Below, piece by piece: positions 1-5,633 of a stretch of 5,633 bases of DNA. Source of the stretch: Ardenticatenia bacterium. GTDB lineage: Bacteria; Chloroflexota; Anaerolineae; Aggregatilineales; Aggregatilineaceae. The position numbers were made by a program, and so were the translations under genes. Every line of letters starts with the position of its first letter. The stretch's first letter is position 1. The stretch covers positions 1 to 5,633 of the forward strand of contig JALSSH010000014.1 of NCBI GenBank assembly GCA_026984385.1. The letters run 5' to 3'. Under the pieces are notes generated by a model. The model was not told the DNA's origin and did not search any database. It saw nothing but the letters and a program-made list of their open reading frames with translations.

Positions 1-731
1 GTTAGCTCCAAGGCGCGCTGCAAAGTCTCCGGATAGCGGTTGAGCATCCCCACCGCGCTCAGTTGAGGGGACAACGCGATCAGGGCGCGCGTGCGCGCGT
101 CCTCCCCGCTAATGGCGGCCACCGCGTCCAACGCGCTTTGGAGCGCTTGGGCTTGCAACGCAGAGGAAAGATACGGGATCATGCGCCCAAGCAATAGCGC
201 GCGCGCTTCCGGCGTTTCCAAGCCCTCGGCAATGCTCAACAAACGCTCGTGAAACTCCAGCGGCAAATGAGCGGGCAGCTCGCCGAGCGCTTCTGCTTGC
301 GCCGACGCCCCTGTGATGCCCTGCACCGCCGTTTCAAAAGCGGCGACAACCGCTTGGGATTGCAACGACGGCTCTAGATATGGAATCAACGCACCGAGCG
401 CACGCACCCGCGAAGCCGCATCGTTCACCGCCTGCACACCTGCAAGCAGTCGCTCTTGCATAGCCGCGAGGCTTTCGGTGTCGGCAGCCTCCAGGTGTGG
501 CGCCAGTGAAAGCAGCACATCCACCACCACCGCCGGAGACAAAGGGGGGCGTGCTTCGGTCAGCGCTTGGCGCACCACGGCGAGCGGGTCCGGCGCTTGG
601 GGCAAAGCCGTCAGGTGTGGCGCCAGCCTGCCCAACAACGTGACTCGCTGCGTGCTGTTGGGCAAAGCAGCGACCCGCTCCCAAAGTGTGTGCAACACAT
701 CCGGCGGCAAATATTCTGCCAAGCGCACCAA
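1..731 (-). repeat. Tandem L-x-x-L-x-P-x-L helical repeat array (protein level), at least seven units
   Basis: Within the partial minus-strand gene, residues 210 to 452 break into units beginning LVRLAEYL, LGRLAPHL, LLSLAPHL, LGALIPYL, LGELPAHL, LGRMIPYL and LIALSPQL. Their spacings are 32, 40, 39, 37, 32 and 36 residues. Each motif is followed by a longer amphipathic stretch, often ending in an acidic/Ala/Arg turn such as ITGASAQAEA or ISGEDARTRA. This pattern suggests paired-helix repeats stacking into a solenoid. The array continues to the window edge, so the total number of units is unknown. DNA identity between units is low, so the array is old except for one 15-bp match. Confidence 0.75.
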
Positions 732-1358
732 CGCGGCCAGGCTCTGTTCGGGCGCTGCGGAAGCGTGGGGCGGGCGTTCGGCGGCCAGCGCCACCAAATG
801 CCGCGTTTGCAGCTCCAACGTGCCTGCGCCGGCGACCAAAGCCGCGTCCAGCAAGCGGTTGAGGTCTTGTTCAGTGGTGGTGTCGTCCCATTGCCAAGCA
901 GATGTTGCACGCATTTGGGCGATCTGGTGTAGCGCCACGCCCAGCTCCGGCGAGCGGTGTAAAGCTTCTGCCAACGCCGCAAAAAGCGTGCGCACTTGCT
1001 CCACCAGCGCCGCGCGGTCAGCGCCCTGCAAGCCCAGCATTTCCGCCCACATTTGCGCCACCGCGCGATAGTCCGGCGTTTGTTGGGGCGAAAACTCTTT
1101 CAGCAACTCTTCCACCGCGCGACGGTCAGCGAAAGCCTGGCCGTTCATCAACGCCGAGACCAACGCCCCCTTGTCCGAAGCGTCATACTCTTGCACCACT
1201 TCTTTGAGCGCCGCCCAGTAAGCGCGCCGCAACGTGTCGCCATGAAAAAGCGCCTCGAAGTAGTCGCCCGGAAAAAGCGCGCTCAGCGCGCTTACAAACA
1301 CTTCGGCGGCGTTGGCAAATTGCTGCGTACTGTGAATGTCGTCTGCTAGAGTGCTCAT
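1..1358 (-). CDS. Partial alpha-helical repeat protein of unknown function (3' end off the left edge)
   Basis: An uninterrupted frame of 452 codons runs from ATG 1358 to the left edge without a stop, so the C-terminus is missing. The start is supported by GGAG five bases upstream (1364-1367). Residues 1-150 look helical and soluble, with no signal peptide or membrane segment. Residues 150-205 look like a linker. From residue 210 there are seven units, each opening with an L-x-x-L-x-P-x-L-like motif, at residues 210, 242, 282, 321, 358, 390 and 426. Examples are LGRLAPHL and LGALIPYL. The visible part is rich in Ala and Leu, contains no cysteine and has no Walker A (GxxxxGK[ST]) motif. Such helical arrays often serve as sensor or scaffold regions in bacterial STAND/NACHT proteins; I infer a protein-binding role only. 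The function is unknown, and an enzymatic domain could lie beyond the edge. The gene is divergent from the AI-2E gene and has its own leader. I am confident it is a gene but not of its role. Confidence 0.88.
   Translation of the reverse strand, partial: MSTLADDIHSTQQFANAAEVFVSALSALFPGDYFEALFHGDTLRRAYWAALKEVVQEYDASDKGALVSALMNGQAFADRRAVEELLKEFSPQQTPDYRAVAQMWAEMLGLQGADRAALVEQVRTLFAALAEALHRSPELGVALHQIAQMRATSAWQWDDTTTEQDLNRLLDAALVAGAGTLELQTRHLVALAAERPPHASAAPEQSLAALVRLAEYLPPDVLHTLWERVAALPNSTQRVTLLGRLAPHLTALPQAPDPLAVVRQALTEARPPLSPAVVVDVLLSLAPHLEAADTESLAAMQERLLAGVQAVNDAASRVRALGALIPYLEPSLQSQAVVAAFETAVQGITGASAQAEALGELPAHLPLEFHERLLSIAEGLETPEARALLLGRMIPYLSSALQAQALQSALDAVAAISGEDARTRALIALSPQLSAVGMLNRYPETLQRALEL
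492..626. repeat. 15-bp direct repeat CAGGTGTGGCGCCAG (two copies, 120 bp apart)
   Basis: Identical copies lie at 492-506 and 612-626. They are in the same reading frame of the minus-strand gene and both encode the LAPHL core of neighbouring helical repeats with the same codons. The 120-bp spacing equals 40 codons, exactly one repeat unit. Sequence outside the 15 bp differs. This could be residue of a unit duplication or local gene conversion, or constraint plus shared codon preference. Confidence 0.7.
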
Positions 1359-1363
1359 CGGTG

Positions 1364-1367
1364 CTCC
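1364..1367 (-). promoter_or_regulatory. Ribosome binding site (GGAG) of the helical-repeat gene
   Basis: On the minus strand GGAG is followed by five bases (CACCG) and then ATG at 1358. The spacing is normal for a Shine-Dalgarno site and it supports this ATG. No other in-frame ATG lies close upstream. Confidence 0.7.
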
Positions 1368-1397
1368 GAGTTTTCCCCCATCCCCGCTTTCAGCTTT

Positions 1398-1437
1398 AGT
1401 ATAACGCCAGTATGACAAACGAGGCGATACCACCCAA
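1398..1437 (-). promoter_or_regulatory. Candidate promoter(s) for the helical-repeat gene
   Basis: Read leftwards, two -10-like boxes lie close together. TATACT (1403-1398) matches TATAAT at five of six bases but has no good -35 box. CATACT (1414-1409) matches at four of six and has TTGGGT (1437-1432) 17 bp upstream, itself a weak -35. Either would give a short leader before ATG 1358. The region is divergent from the AI-2E gene, so some promoter is expected here, but which box is used cannot be decided by reading. Confidence 0.35.
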
Positions 1438-1466
1438 GTCCTATCGCTTAGCTTTTGCCGATGCGC

Positions 1467-1495
1467 TGGACGTCCCTCGCAGGAAACGCTACAAT
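1467..1495 (+). promoter_or_regulatory. Sigma-70-type promoter of the AI-2E gene
   Basis: The -35 box TGGACG (1467-1472) matches TTGACA at four of six bases. It is followed by a 17-bp spacer and the -10 box TACAAT (1490-1495), which matches TATAAT at five of six. Transcription would begin near 1502, giving a leader of about 24 bases before ATG 1526. This position makes the upstream ATG 1412 unlikely as the start. Confidence 0.6.
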
Positions 1496-1515
1496 TCCGA
1501 ACAAAGAGCGCACAC

Positions 1516-1520
1516 AAAGG
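1516..1520 (+). promoter_or_regulatory. Ribosome binding site (AAAGG) that decides the AI-2E start
   Basis: AAAGG is followed by five bases (CCACA) and then ATG 1526. The alternative in-frame ATG at 1412 is preceded by an AT-rich and then GCC-containing stretch with no purine-rich ribosome binding site. This favours the shorter protein. Confidence 0.65.
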
Positions 1521-1525
1521 CCACA

Positions 1526-2857
1526 ATGAGCAAGCACCTTCCTTCGGTGACCAGCCCTCCCTGGAGCGCCACCGCCAAACGTTTGGTGGCGCTGGGTACG
1601 GTGACGGCGGCTTTTCTCTTCGCCCGTCAGGTGGACGCTGCCGCCTGGACCACGATCATCGTGGCGGTGGTGCTCTCCTATTTGCTTTCACCGGTCGTGA
1701 CGTTCTTTGAGCACCACTTGGGCTTGTTGCACAGCTACGAGCTGCGGCGCACGGTGGCCGTTCTGCTCACTTGGGTCGTTGTGCTGGGCACGTTCGGGCT
1801 GGGCGTTGGGCTAATTGTGCCGGCCACCGTGACCCAGCTCCGCCAATTCGCCAACGACCTGCCCGCGCTCGTTTCCGACACCGAGCAGGACTTGCAACAT
1901 CTGCTCGACCGCGAGATCACCGTCGGCAGCTATACGGTTGTGCCCTGGGACGAGCTGCAAAAAGCCTTCACCGCTCCTGACAACGGTCAGGAAGCTAATC
2001 TCACCACCACGCTACAAAACGCGGTGCTTTCGCTGGCAAACCCCGCCCTGGGGTTGGTCGGCGGAGCGGTCTCGTTGATGATCAACCTCTTCTTTGTGCT
2101 GACCATGCTCTTTTATCTGATGCGCGACGGCCCACTTTTTGTGGGCTATCTGGTGAGCGTGGTGCCGGAAAGCTATCAGGGAGACGTGCGCCGCTTGTTG
2201 CACGAGCTGGGCTTGGTGTGGAACGCTTATTTGCGCGGACAGTTGATCCTGAGCCTGGCGGTGGCGTGCGCCGTTTACCTCACCACGTTGATCTTGGGGT
2301 TGCCGCAACCGCTGCTTTTGGGGTTGCTGGCCGGTTTTTTGGAGTTCATCCCGAACCTGGGGCCGGCCCTTTCGCAGATTCCGGCGCTGCTTTTCGCCTT
2401 GACCGTAGACAGCAGCACCATCCCCAGCTTGGACGCCGGCTTGACCTATGCGATTGTGGTCTCGTTGAGCTATATCCTCATCCAAAACCTGGAGGCGATC
2501 TTCCTGGTGCCGCGCATCTTGGGCCACAGCTTGGATCTGCACCCGTTTGTCGTGCTGGTGGCCGTGTTGATCGGCGCGAGCGTGGCCGGTGTGCTCGGTG
2601 TGGTGCTGGCCGCGCCAAGTGTGGCGACGCTGCGCGTGCTGCTGCGCTATTTGCGCGGCAAGTTGTTGGACGAGGAAACGTTCCCCGCCGTGCCGGAGTA
2701 CGCGCATCCGCCGCGCGGCCTGGTTTACCGACTGATCCGCTACTGGCTGCGCAAACGCTTCCCCGTGCGGTCGGAACAGACGCCCGAGGCGCTCCCTGTG
2801 CCGCGGCGTGCCGCGACGCCATCGGACGAGGCCGATCTTTCCGATTGGCTGGGCTGA
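1526..2857 (+). CDS. AI-2E family transporter (TqsA/PerM-like), 443 aa
   Basis: This is an inner-membrane protein of the AI-2E family (PF01594), which includes E. coli TqsA, linked to autoinducer-2 export, and members reported as Na+(Li+)/H+ antiporters. The substrate here cannot be read from sequence. Hydrophobic segments lie near residues 19-34, 40-60, 76-99, 172-198, 238-258, 262-292, 304-322 and 339-368. A hydrophilic stretch of about 70 residues (100-170) sits between the third and fourth, as usual in the family. The hallmark central part is present: NAYLRGQLILS near 233-243 and LEFIPNLGP at 272-280, then the LHPFVVLVAVLIG stretch near 338-350 and a C-terminal GVVLAAP. ATG 1526 is preferred over the in-frame ATG 1412 because it has a ribosome binding site and the promoter lies between the two. 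The basic tail after residue 370 is longer than the family core. The gene forms a single unit, divergent from the repeat-protein gene and convergent with ileS. Confidence 0.9.
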   Translation: MSKHLPSVTSPPWSATAKRLVALGTVTAAFLFARQVDAAAWTTIIVAVVLSYLLSPVVTFFEHHLGLLHSYELRRTVAVLLTWVVVLGTFGLGVGLIVPATVTQLRQFANDLPALVSDTEQDLQHLLDREITVGSYTVVPWDELQKAFTAPDNGQEANLTTTLQNAVLSLANPALGLVGGAVSLMINLFFVLTMLFYLMRDGPLFVGYLVSVVPESYQGDVRRLLHELGLVWNAYLRGQLILSLAVACAVYLTTLILGLPQPLLLGLLAGFLEFIPNLGPALSQIPALLFALTVDSSTIPSLDAGLTYAIVVSLSYILIQNLEAIFLVPRILGHSLDLHPFVVLVAVLIGASVAGVLGVVLAAPSVATLRVLLRYLRGKLLDEETFPAVPEYAHPPRGLVYRLIRYWLRKRFPVRSEQTPEALPVPRRAATPSDEADLSDWLG

Positions 2858-2861
2858 GGAG

Positions 2862-2944
2862 CGCGTGCGCAAAAAGGGCGCGCCGCGCGACCGTTGATGG
2901 AAGGCGTCGGTCGCGCGGCGCGCCCAGCGCGGCGGGCGCACGCG
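2862..2944. repeat. Outer inverted repeat enclosing the terminator (9-bp arms)
   Basis: CGCGTGCGC at 2862-2870 and GCGCACGCG at 2936-2944 are exact reverse complements. They enclose the AAAAA tract and the 18-bp terminator stem, so the whole 2862-2944 segment could form a long interrupted hairpin or cruciform with an asymmetric internal loop (AAAAA against 2926-2935). Simple GC-rich composition could produce such a match by chance. Confidence 0.55.
2871..2925 (-). terminator. Rho-independent terminator of ileS
   Basis: A perfect 18-bp stem (2876-2893 paired with 2908-2925) closes a 14-base loop (2894-2907). Read on the minus strand the stem is directly followed by TTTTT (2875-2871), the classic arrangement, 27 bases past the ileS stop codon. 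On the plus strand the stem is preceded by A's and followed by GC-rich sequence without a T tract. It is therefore a clear terminator for ileS, while stopping of AI-2E transcripts here would rest on the stem alone. Confidence 0.85.
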
Positions 2945-2951
2945 AGCGCGG

Positions 2952-5633
2952 TTATTCCACTCTGCGCACGCCGACCGTCACCTGTTCCCCGTCAAAGCCG
3001 AACTCCCCGCGAAACGCGCCATCTTCCGGCGCACCTTCCCGCAGAGCGTCCGCCAGCGTTTCGCGCGCGATATAGTCCGCGTGCTCTTGGATCGCTTCGC
3101 GCAGGCGCTCGCTGGCCTGGTAGGTGACCGTGATGTGGTCGCTGATGTTGAAGTCGGCTTCCTTGCGCAGCGTTTGCACGCGGCGCACAAATTCGCGCGC
3201 CAGCCCCTCGCGGCGCAGCGCCTCGGTGAGCGTGGTGTTCAGCGCCGCCACATAACCGCGCTCCTCGGCCACCGCGTAGCCTTCCGCCGCCTCTTGCTGC
3301 ACTTCGCACTGCTCCGCCGTGATGGTGTACGTTTTGCCGTCCACCGACACTTCGATAGGCTCGCCGCTGAGCAGCGCTTTGGCCCAGCGCTCCACATCTG
3401 CCGCCGCGCCTTCGCGCAGCGCGCGCTGCACCTTCGGGAAGTCGCCCTTCAGCGTGCGGCCCAGCACCTGCGGCAGCGGGTTGAGCTTGTAGTGCACGAA
3501 CTCCTCGGCGCTTTCCGCCACGCGCACCGCCTTGACGTTCAGCTCCTCGGCGATGGTTTCTGCCAGCGCCTGCACCACCTCACGTTCGGCGCTGTAGCGC
3601 GTCACGAAGACGGCCTCGGCCAGCGGCTGGCGCACCTTCAGGCCCGCGCTGTTACGCGCGGCGTGCCCCAGGCTGACCAGCTTTTGCACCAGGCGCATAT
3701 CGTCCATCAGCTTTTCGTCGATCAGCGCCGCGTCATATTTCGGCCAGAAGGCCAGATGCACGCTTTCCGGCGCGTCTTTGTCCACGCTCACAACCAAATT
3801 GCGGTACATGGCTTCAGACAAAAACGGCATGGCCGGCGCGAGCAGCTTGGCGACCGTCGCCAGGCACTCGTAGAGCGTCTGGTAGGCGGCGAGTTTGTCC
3901 GTGTCGCTCTCGCCCTTCCAAAAACGGCGACGCGAGCGGCGAAGATACCAATTGCTCAGCACGTTGACAAAAGCCTCAATCGGGCGCGTGGCGCGCAGCA
4001 CGTCGTAGCGCTCGTAGGCGTCGGTCACATCGCGCACCAGCGCGTGCAACTCGCTTAAAATCCACCGATCCAGCGGATCGCGTTCGGCCACAGGCACAGC
4101 GGGCGCGCTCGGGTCGAAGTGGTCCAAGTTGGCGTAGGTGACAAAGAAGCTGTAGACGTTCCACAGCGTCAAGTAGAAGTTGCGCACCACCTCGCCCACC
4201 AACTTGACCGAAAAGCGGCGCGTTTCGCCTGGCGGTGCGGCGGTGTACATGTACCAGCGGAAAGCGTCCGCGCCGTGTTGCTCGATCACGCTCCAAGGGT
4301 CAACCGCGTTGCCGAGGCTCTTGGACATTTTGCGCCCGTTTTCGTCCAGGATATGCCCCAGCGAGAGGCACGTCTTGAAGTTCACGCTTTCAAAGAGCAT
4401 AGTGGCGATGGCGTGCTGGCTAAAAAACCAGCCGCGCGTCTGATCCACGCCCTCACAAACGTAGTCCGCCGGAAATTGTTCCTTGAACTTGTCCTGGTTT
4501 TGGTACGGGTAACCCCACTGGGCCACCGCCATCGCGCCGCTATCAAACCACACGTCGATCAGCTCCGGCACGCGGCGCATGGTGGCGCCGCACTCGGGGC
4601 ACGGGAAGGTCACCTCGTCCACGTAGGGGCGGTGCAAGTCCAGTTCGGCCAGGTCTTGGCCGCTCAGCTCTTCCAGCTCGGCCACGCCGCCCACGCAGTG
4701 CATATGGCCGCAATCTTCGTTTTCACACTTCCAGACCGGCAGCGGCGTTCCCCAATAGCGCTCGCGGCCCAGCGCCCAGTCGCGCAGCTCTTCCAGCCAA
4801 TTGCCGAAGCGTCCGTTTTTGATGTGTTCCGGCACCCAGTTGATCGTTTGGTTCAGCTCGATCATCTTGTCACGATAGCGCGTGCTTTCGATGAACCAGG
4901 TTTTGCGCGCGTAGTAGAGTAGCGGGGTGTGGCAACGCCAGCAAAACGGGTAGTTGTGCACGTAGCGCTCCACCTTATACAGCACGCCGCGCTCGCGCAG
5001 CTCTTCGATGATCTTGGGGTCGGCGTCCTTGACCCACATGCCGGCCCAGGGCGTCACCTCGTCAATGAACGTGCCGTCCGGCTGCACGGTTTGGATCACG
5101 GGCAAGCCGACCTTTTTCCCCACCTCCATATCGTCCGCGCCGAAGGCCGGGGCCATGTGCACGATGCCCGTGCCGTCCTCCATGCTCACAAAGTCCCCGT
5201 GCACAACATAAAAGGCATCTTCTTCCGGCGTCACAAAGCTGTAAAGCGGCTCATAGCGCATCCCGAGCAGCTCTTCGCCACTCATCTCCTTGAGCACGGT
5301 ATAGCGGTCGGGGTCTTTCAGCGCCGAACCCATCAGCGCTTTTGCCAAGATCAGCCGCTCTGTGCCTTGCCCGTCTTCGGACGGCCCTTCCACCAACACA
5401 TACGTTTTAGCCTTGTGCACGGCCAACGCCGCGTTGCCCGGCAGTGTCCAGGGGGTGGTTGTCCAGACCAAGAAGTAGGTTCCCGGCTCGTCTTTGACCG
5501 CAAAGCGGATGAAGATGGACGGGTCGGCGACTTCCTGATAGCCCTGGGAGACTTCGTGCGAGCTAAGCGGCGTGCCGCAGCGTGCGCAGTAGGGGACGAC
5601 CTTGTAGCCCTGGTAGAGCAACCCCTTATCCCA
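2952..5633 (-). CDS. ileS: Isoleucyl-tRNA synthetase, IleS2 type (5' end off the right edge)
   Basis: This cytoplasmic class I synthetase joins isoleucine to tRNA-Ile using ATP and edits mischarged valine. The visible frame is 893 residues ending at TAA 2952-2954. It begins inside the gene (WDKGLLYQGYKVVPYC), so the N-terminus with the HIGH motif is missing, probably about 150-165 residues. Visible landmarks, numbered from the window edge, are: CARC 16-19; the CP1 editing domain with TTTPWTLP 58-65 and HMAPAFGADD 159-168; CWRC 231-234; GRERYWGTPLP 289-299; a second Cys set (C303, C308, C345, C348); DVWFDSG 360-366; KMSKS 435-439; and the anticodon-binding domain from about 520. CARC plus CWRC and the second set fit the two zinc sites of Thermus-type IleRS. 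The C-terminus has the IleS2-like EFVRRVQTLRKEADFNISDHI-type region and lacks the CxxC zinc finger of E. coli-type IleS1. TTG 5621 is an internal Leu codon, not a start. All visible key motifs are intact. Confidence 0.97.
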   Translation of the reverse strand, partial: WDKGLLYQGYKVVPYCARCGTPLSSHEVSQGYQEVADPSIFIRFAVKDEPGTYFLVWTTTPWTLPGNAALAVHKAKTYVLVEGPSEDGQGTERLILAKALMGSALKDPDRYTVLKEMSGEELLGMRYEPLYSFVTPEEDAFYVVHGDFVSMEDGTGIVHMAPAFGADDMEVGKKVGLPVIQTVQPDGTFIDEVTPWAGMWVKDADPKIIEELRERGVLYKVERYVHNYPFCWRCHTPLLYYARKTWFIESTRYRDKMIELNQTINWVPEHIKNGRFGNWLEELRDWALGRERYWGTPLPVWKCENEDCGHMHCVGGVAELEELSGQDLAELDLHRPYVDEVTFPCPECGATMRRVPELIDVWFDSGAMAVAQWGYPYQNQDKFKEQFPADYVCEGVDQTRGWFFSQHAIATMLFESVNFKTCLSLGHILDENGRKMSKSLGNAVDPWSVIEQHGADAFRWYMYTAAPPGETRRFSVKLVGEVVRNFYLTLWNVYSFFVTYANLDHFDPSAPAVPVAERDPLDRWILSELHALVRDVTDAYERYDVLRATRPIEAFVNVLSNWYLRRSRRRFWKGESDTDKLAAYQTLYECLATVAKLLAPAMPFLSEAMYRNLVVSVDKDAPESVHLAFWPKYDAALIDEKLMDDMRLVQKLVSLGHAARNSAGLKVRQPLAEAVFVTRYSAEREVVQALAETIAEELNVKAVRVAESAEEFVHYKLNPLPQVLGRTLKGDFPKVQRALREGAAADVERWAKALLSGEPIEVSVDGKTYTITAEQCEVQQEAAEGYAVAEERGYVAALNTTLTEALRREGLAREFVRRVQTLRKEADFNISDHITVTYQASERLREAIQEHADYIARETLADALREGAPEDGAFRGEFGFDGEQVTVGVRRVE

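Larger units (their letters stand above)
1359..1525. other. Divergent intergenic control region
   Basis: These 167 bp separate the start codons of the minus-strand helical-repeat gene and the plus-strand AI-2E gene. They hold the plus-strand promoter at 1467-1495, the weaker minus-strand candidate at 1398-1437 and both ribosome binding sites. Between 1438 and 1466 I see no clear operator palindrome. The region also has a coding-like plus frame from ATG 1412 that joins the AI-2E gene in frame; I judge it untranslated because that ATG lacks a ribosome binding site and the promoter lies downstream of it. Confidence 0.7.

Noticed and set aside
85..100. Alternating purine-pyrimidine run (GCGCGCGTGCGCGCGT) as a Z-DNA or regulatory element
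   Set aside because: It lies inside the repeat-protein coding frame and encodes an Ala-Arg-Thr-Arg stretch. Such runs are frequent in GC-rich genes.
313..1349. Several plus-strand open frames opposite the repeat-protein gene (for example 313-1071 and 996-1349)
   Set aside because: They are antisense to a continuous minus-strand frame with clear repeat structure. Their products are rich in Ser, Ala, Cys, Arg and Gln with no recognisable fold, and they lack ribosome binding sites.
2012..2941. 309-codon minus-strand frame opposite the AI-2E gene
   Set aside because: The product is rich in Gln, Arg and His, as expected from the reverse of a Leu/Val/Ala-rich membrane gene. It also runs through the terminator hairpin.
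2218..3075. 285-codon plus-strand frame overlapping AI-2E in another frame
   Set aside because: It overlaps a clear membrane protein gene, is Arg/Ala/Gly-rich and continues into the antisense of ileS.
3081..4058. 325-codon plus-strand frame opposite ileS
   Set aside because: ileS is unambiguous on the other strand. This product is Arg/His/Gln-rich with no known motif, a typical shadow in high-GC DNA.
5619..5621. TTG as the start codon of ileS
   Set aside because: The frame continues upstream as W-D-K-G-L-L to the window edge and matches the interior of IleRS. This TTG is an internal leucine codon.
1..5633. CRISPR array, tRNA/rRNA genes, insertion sequences, prophage or toxin-antitoxin genes
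   Set aside because: I looked on both strands and saw no regular direct-repeat and spacer pattern, cloverleaf with CCA or GTTCGA-type loop, transposase motif or small paired genes.

Overview
This GC-rich window (roughly 60% G+C by eye) is bacterial. It holds three protein genes and no RNA gene, insertion sequence, CRISPR array or prophage. From left to right these are a minus-strand gene cut by the left edge, a complete plus-strand gene for an AI-2E-family membrane protein, and a minus-strand isoleucyl-tRNA synthetase gene (ileS) cut by the right edge. The synthetase is the IleS2 (eukaryote-like) type. Together with the Leu/Ala/Pro helical-repeat style of the first gene and a TACAAT-type -10 box, this suggests a Chloroflexota-like bacterium (Anaerolineae or a relative). 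That placement is inference; no marker here fixes the phylum.

Region 1-1358 (minus) is an open frame of 452 whole codons from ATG at 1358, running off the left edge. It has an alpha-helical N-terminal part of about 150-200 residues. A tandem array of seven visible units follows, each opening with an L-x-x-L-x-P-x-L-like motif and spaced 32-40 residues apart. Arrays like this are common as sensor or scaffold regions in bacterial STAND/NACHT proteins, but no Walker A NTPase motif is visible. This is the least understood gene in the window and the best candidate for something new.

Region 1359-1525 is the divergent control region. It has a good plus-strand promoter (TGGACG, 17 bp, TACAAT) and a weaker minus-strand candidate. 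The plus-strand promoter lies inside the longest possible frame of the next gene, so the true start of that gene is ATG 1526, not ATG 1412.

Region 1526-2857 (plus) encodes a 443-residue AI-2E family transporter. Region 2858-2951 separates it from the convergent ileS and contains a perfect 18-bp stem-loop. Read leftwards the stem is followed by TTTTT, which marks it as the intrinsic terminator of ileS. A second 9-bp inverted repeat encloses it.

Region 2952-5633 (minus) is ileS without its N-terminal part: the CP1 editing domain, two pairs of Cys motifs, DVWFDSG, KMSKS, the anticodon-binding domain and an IleS2-type C-terminus are all visible. The three genes appear to be separate transcription units. 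Nothing in the sequence shows that they act in one pathway.
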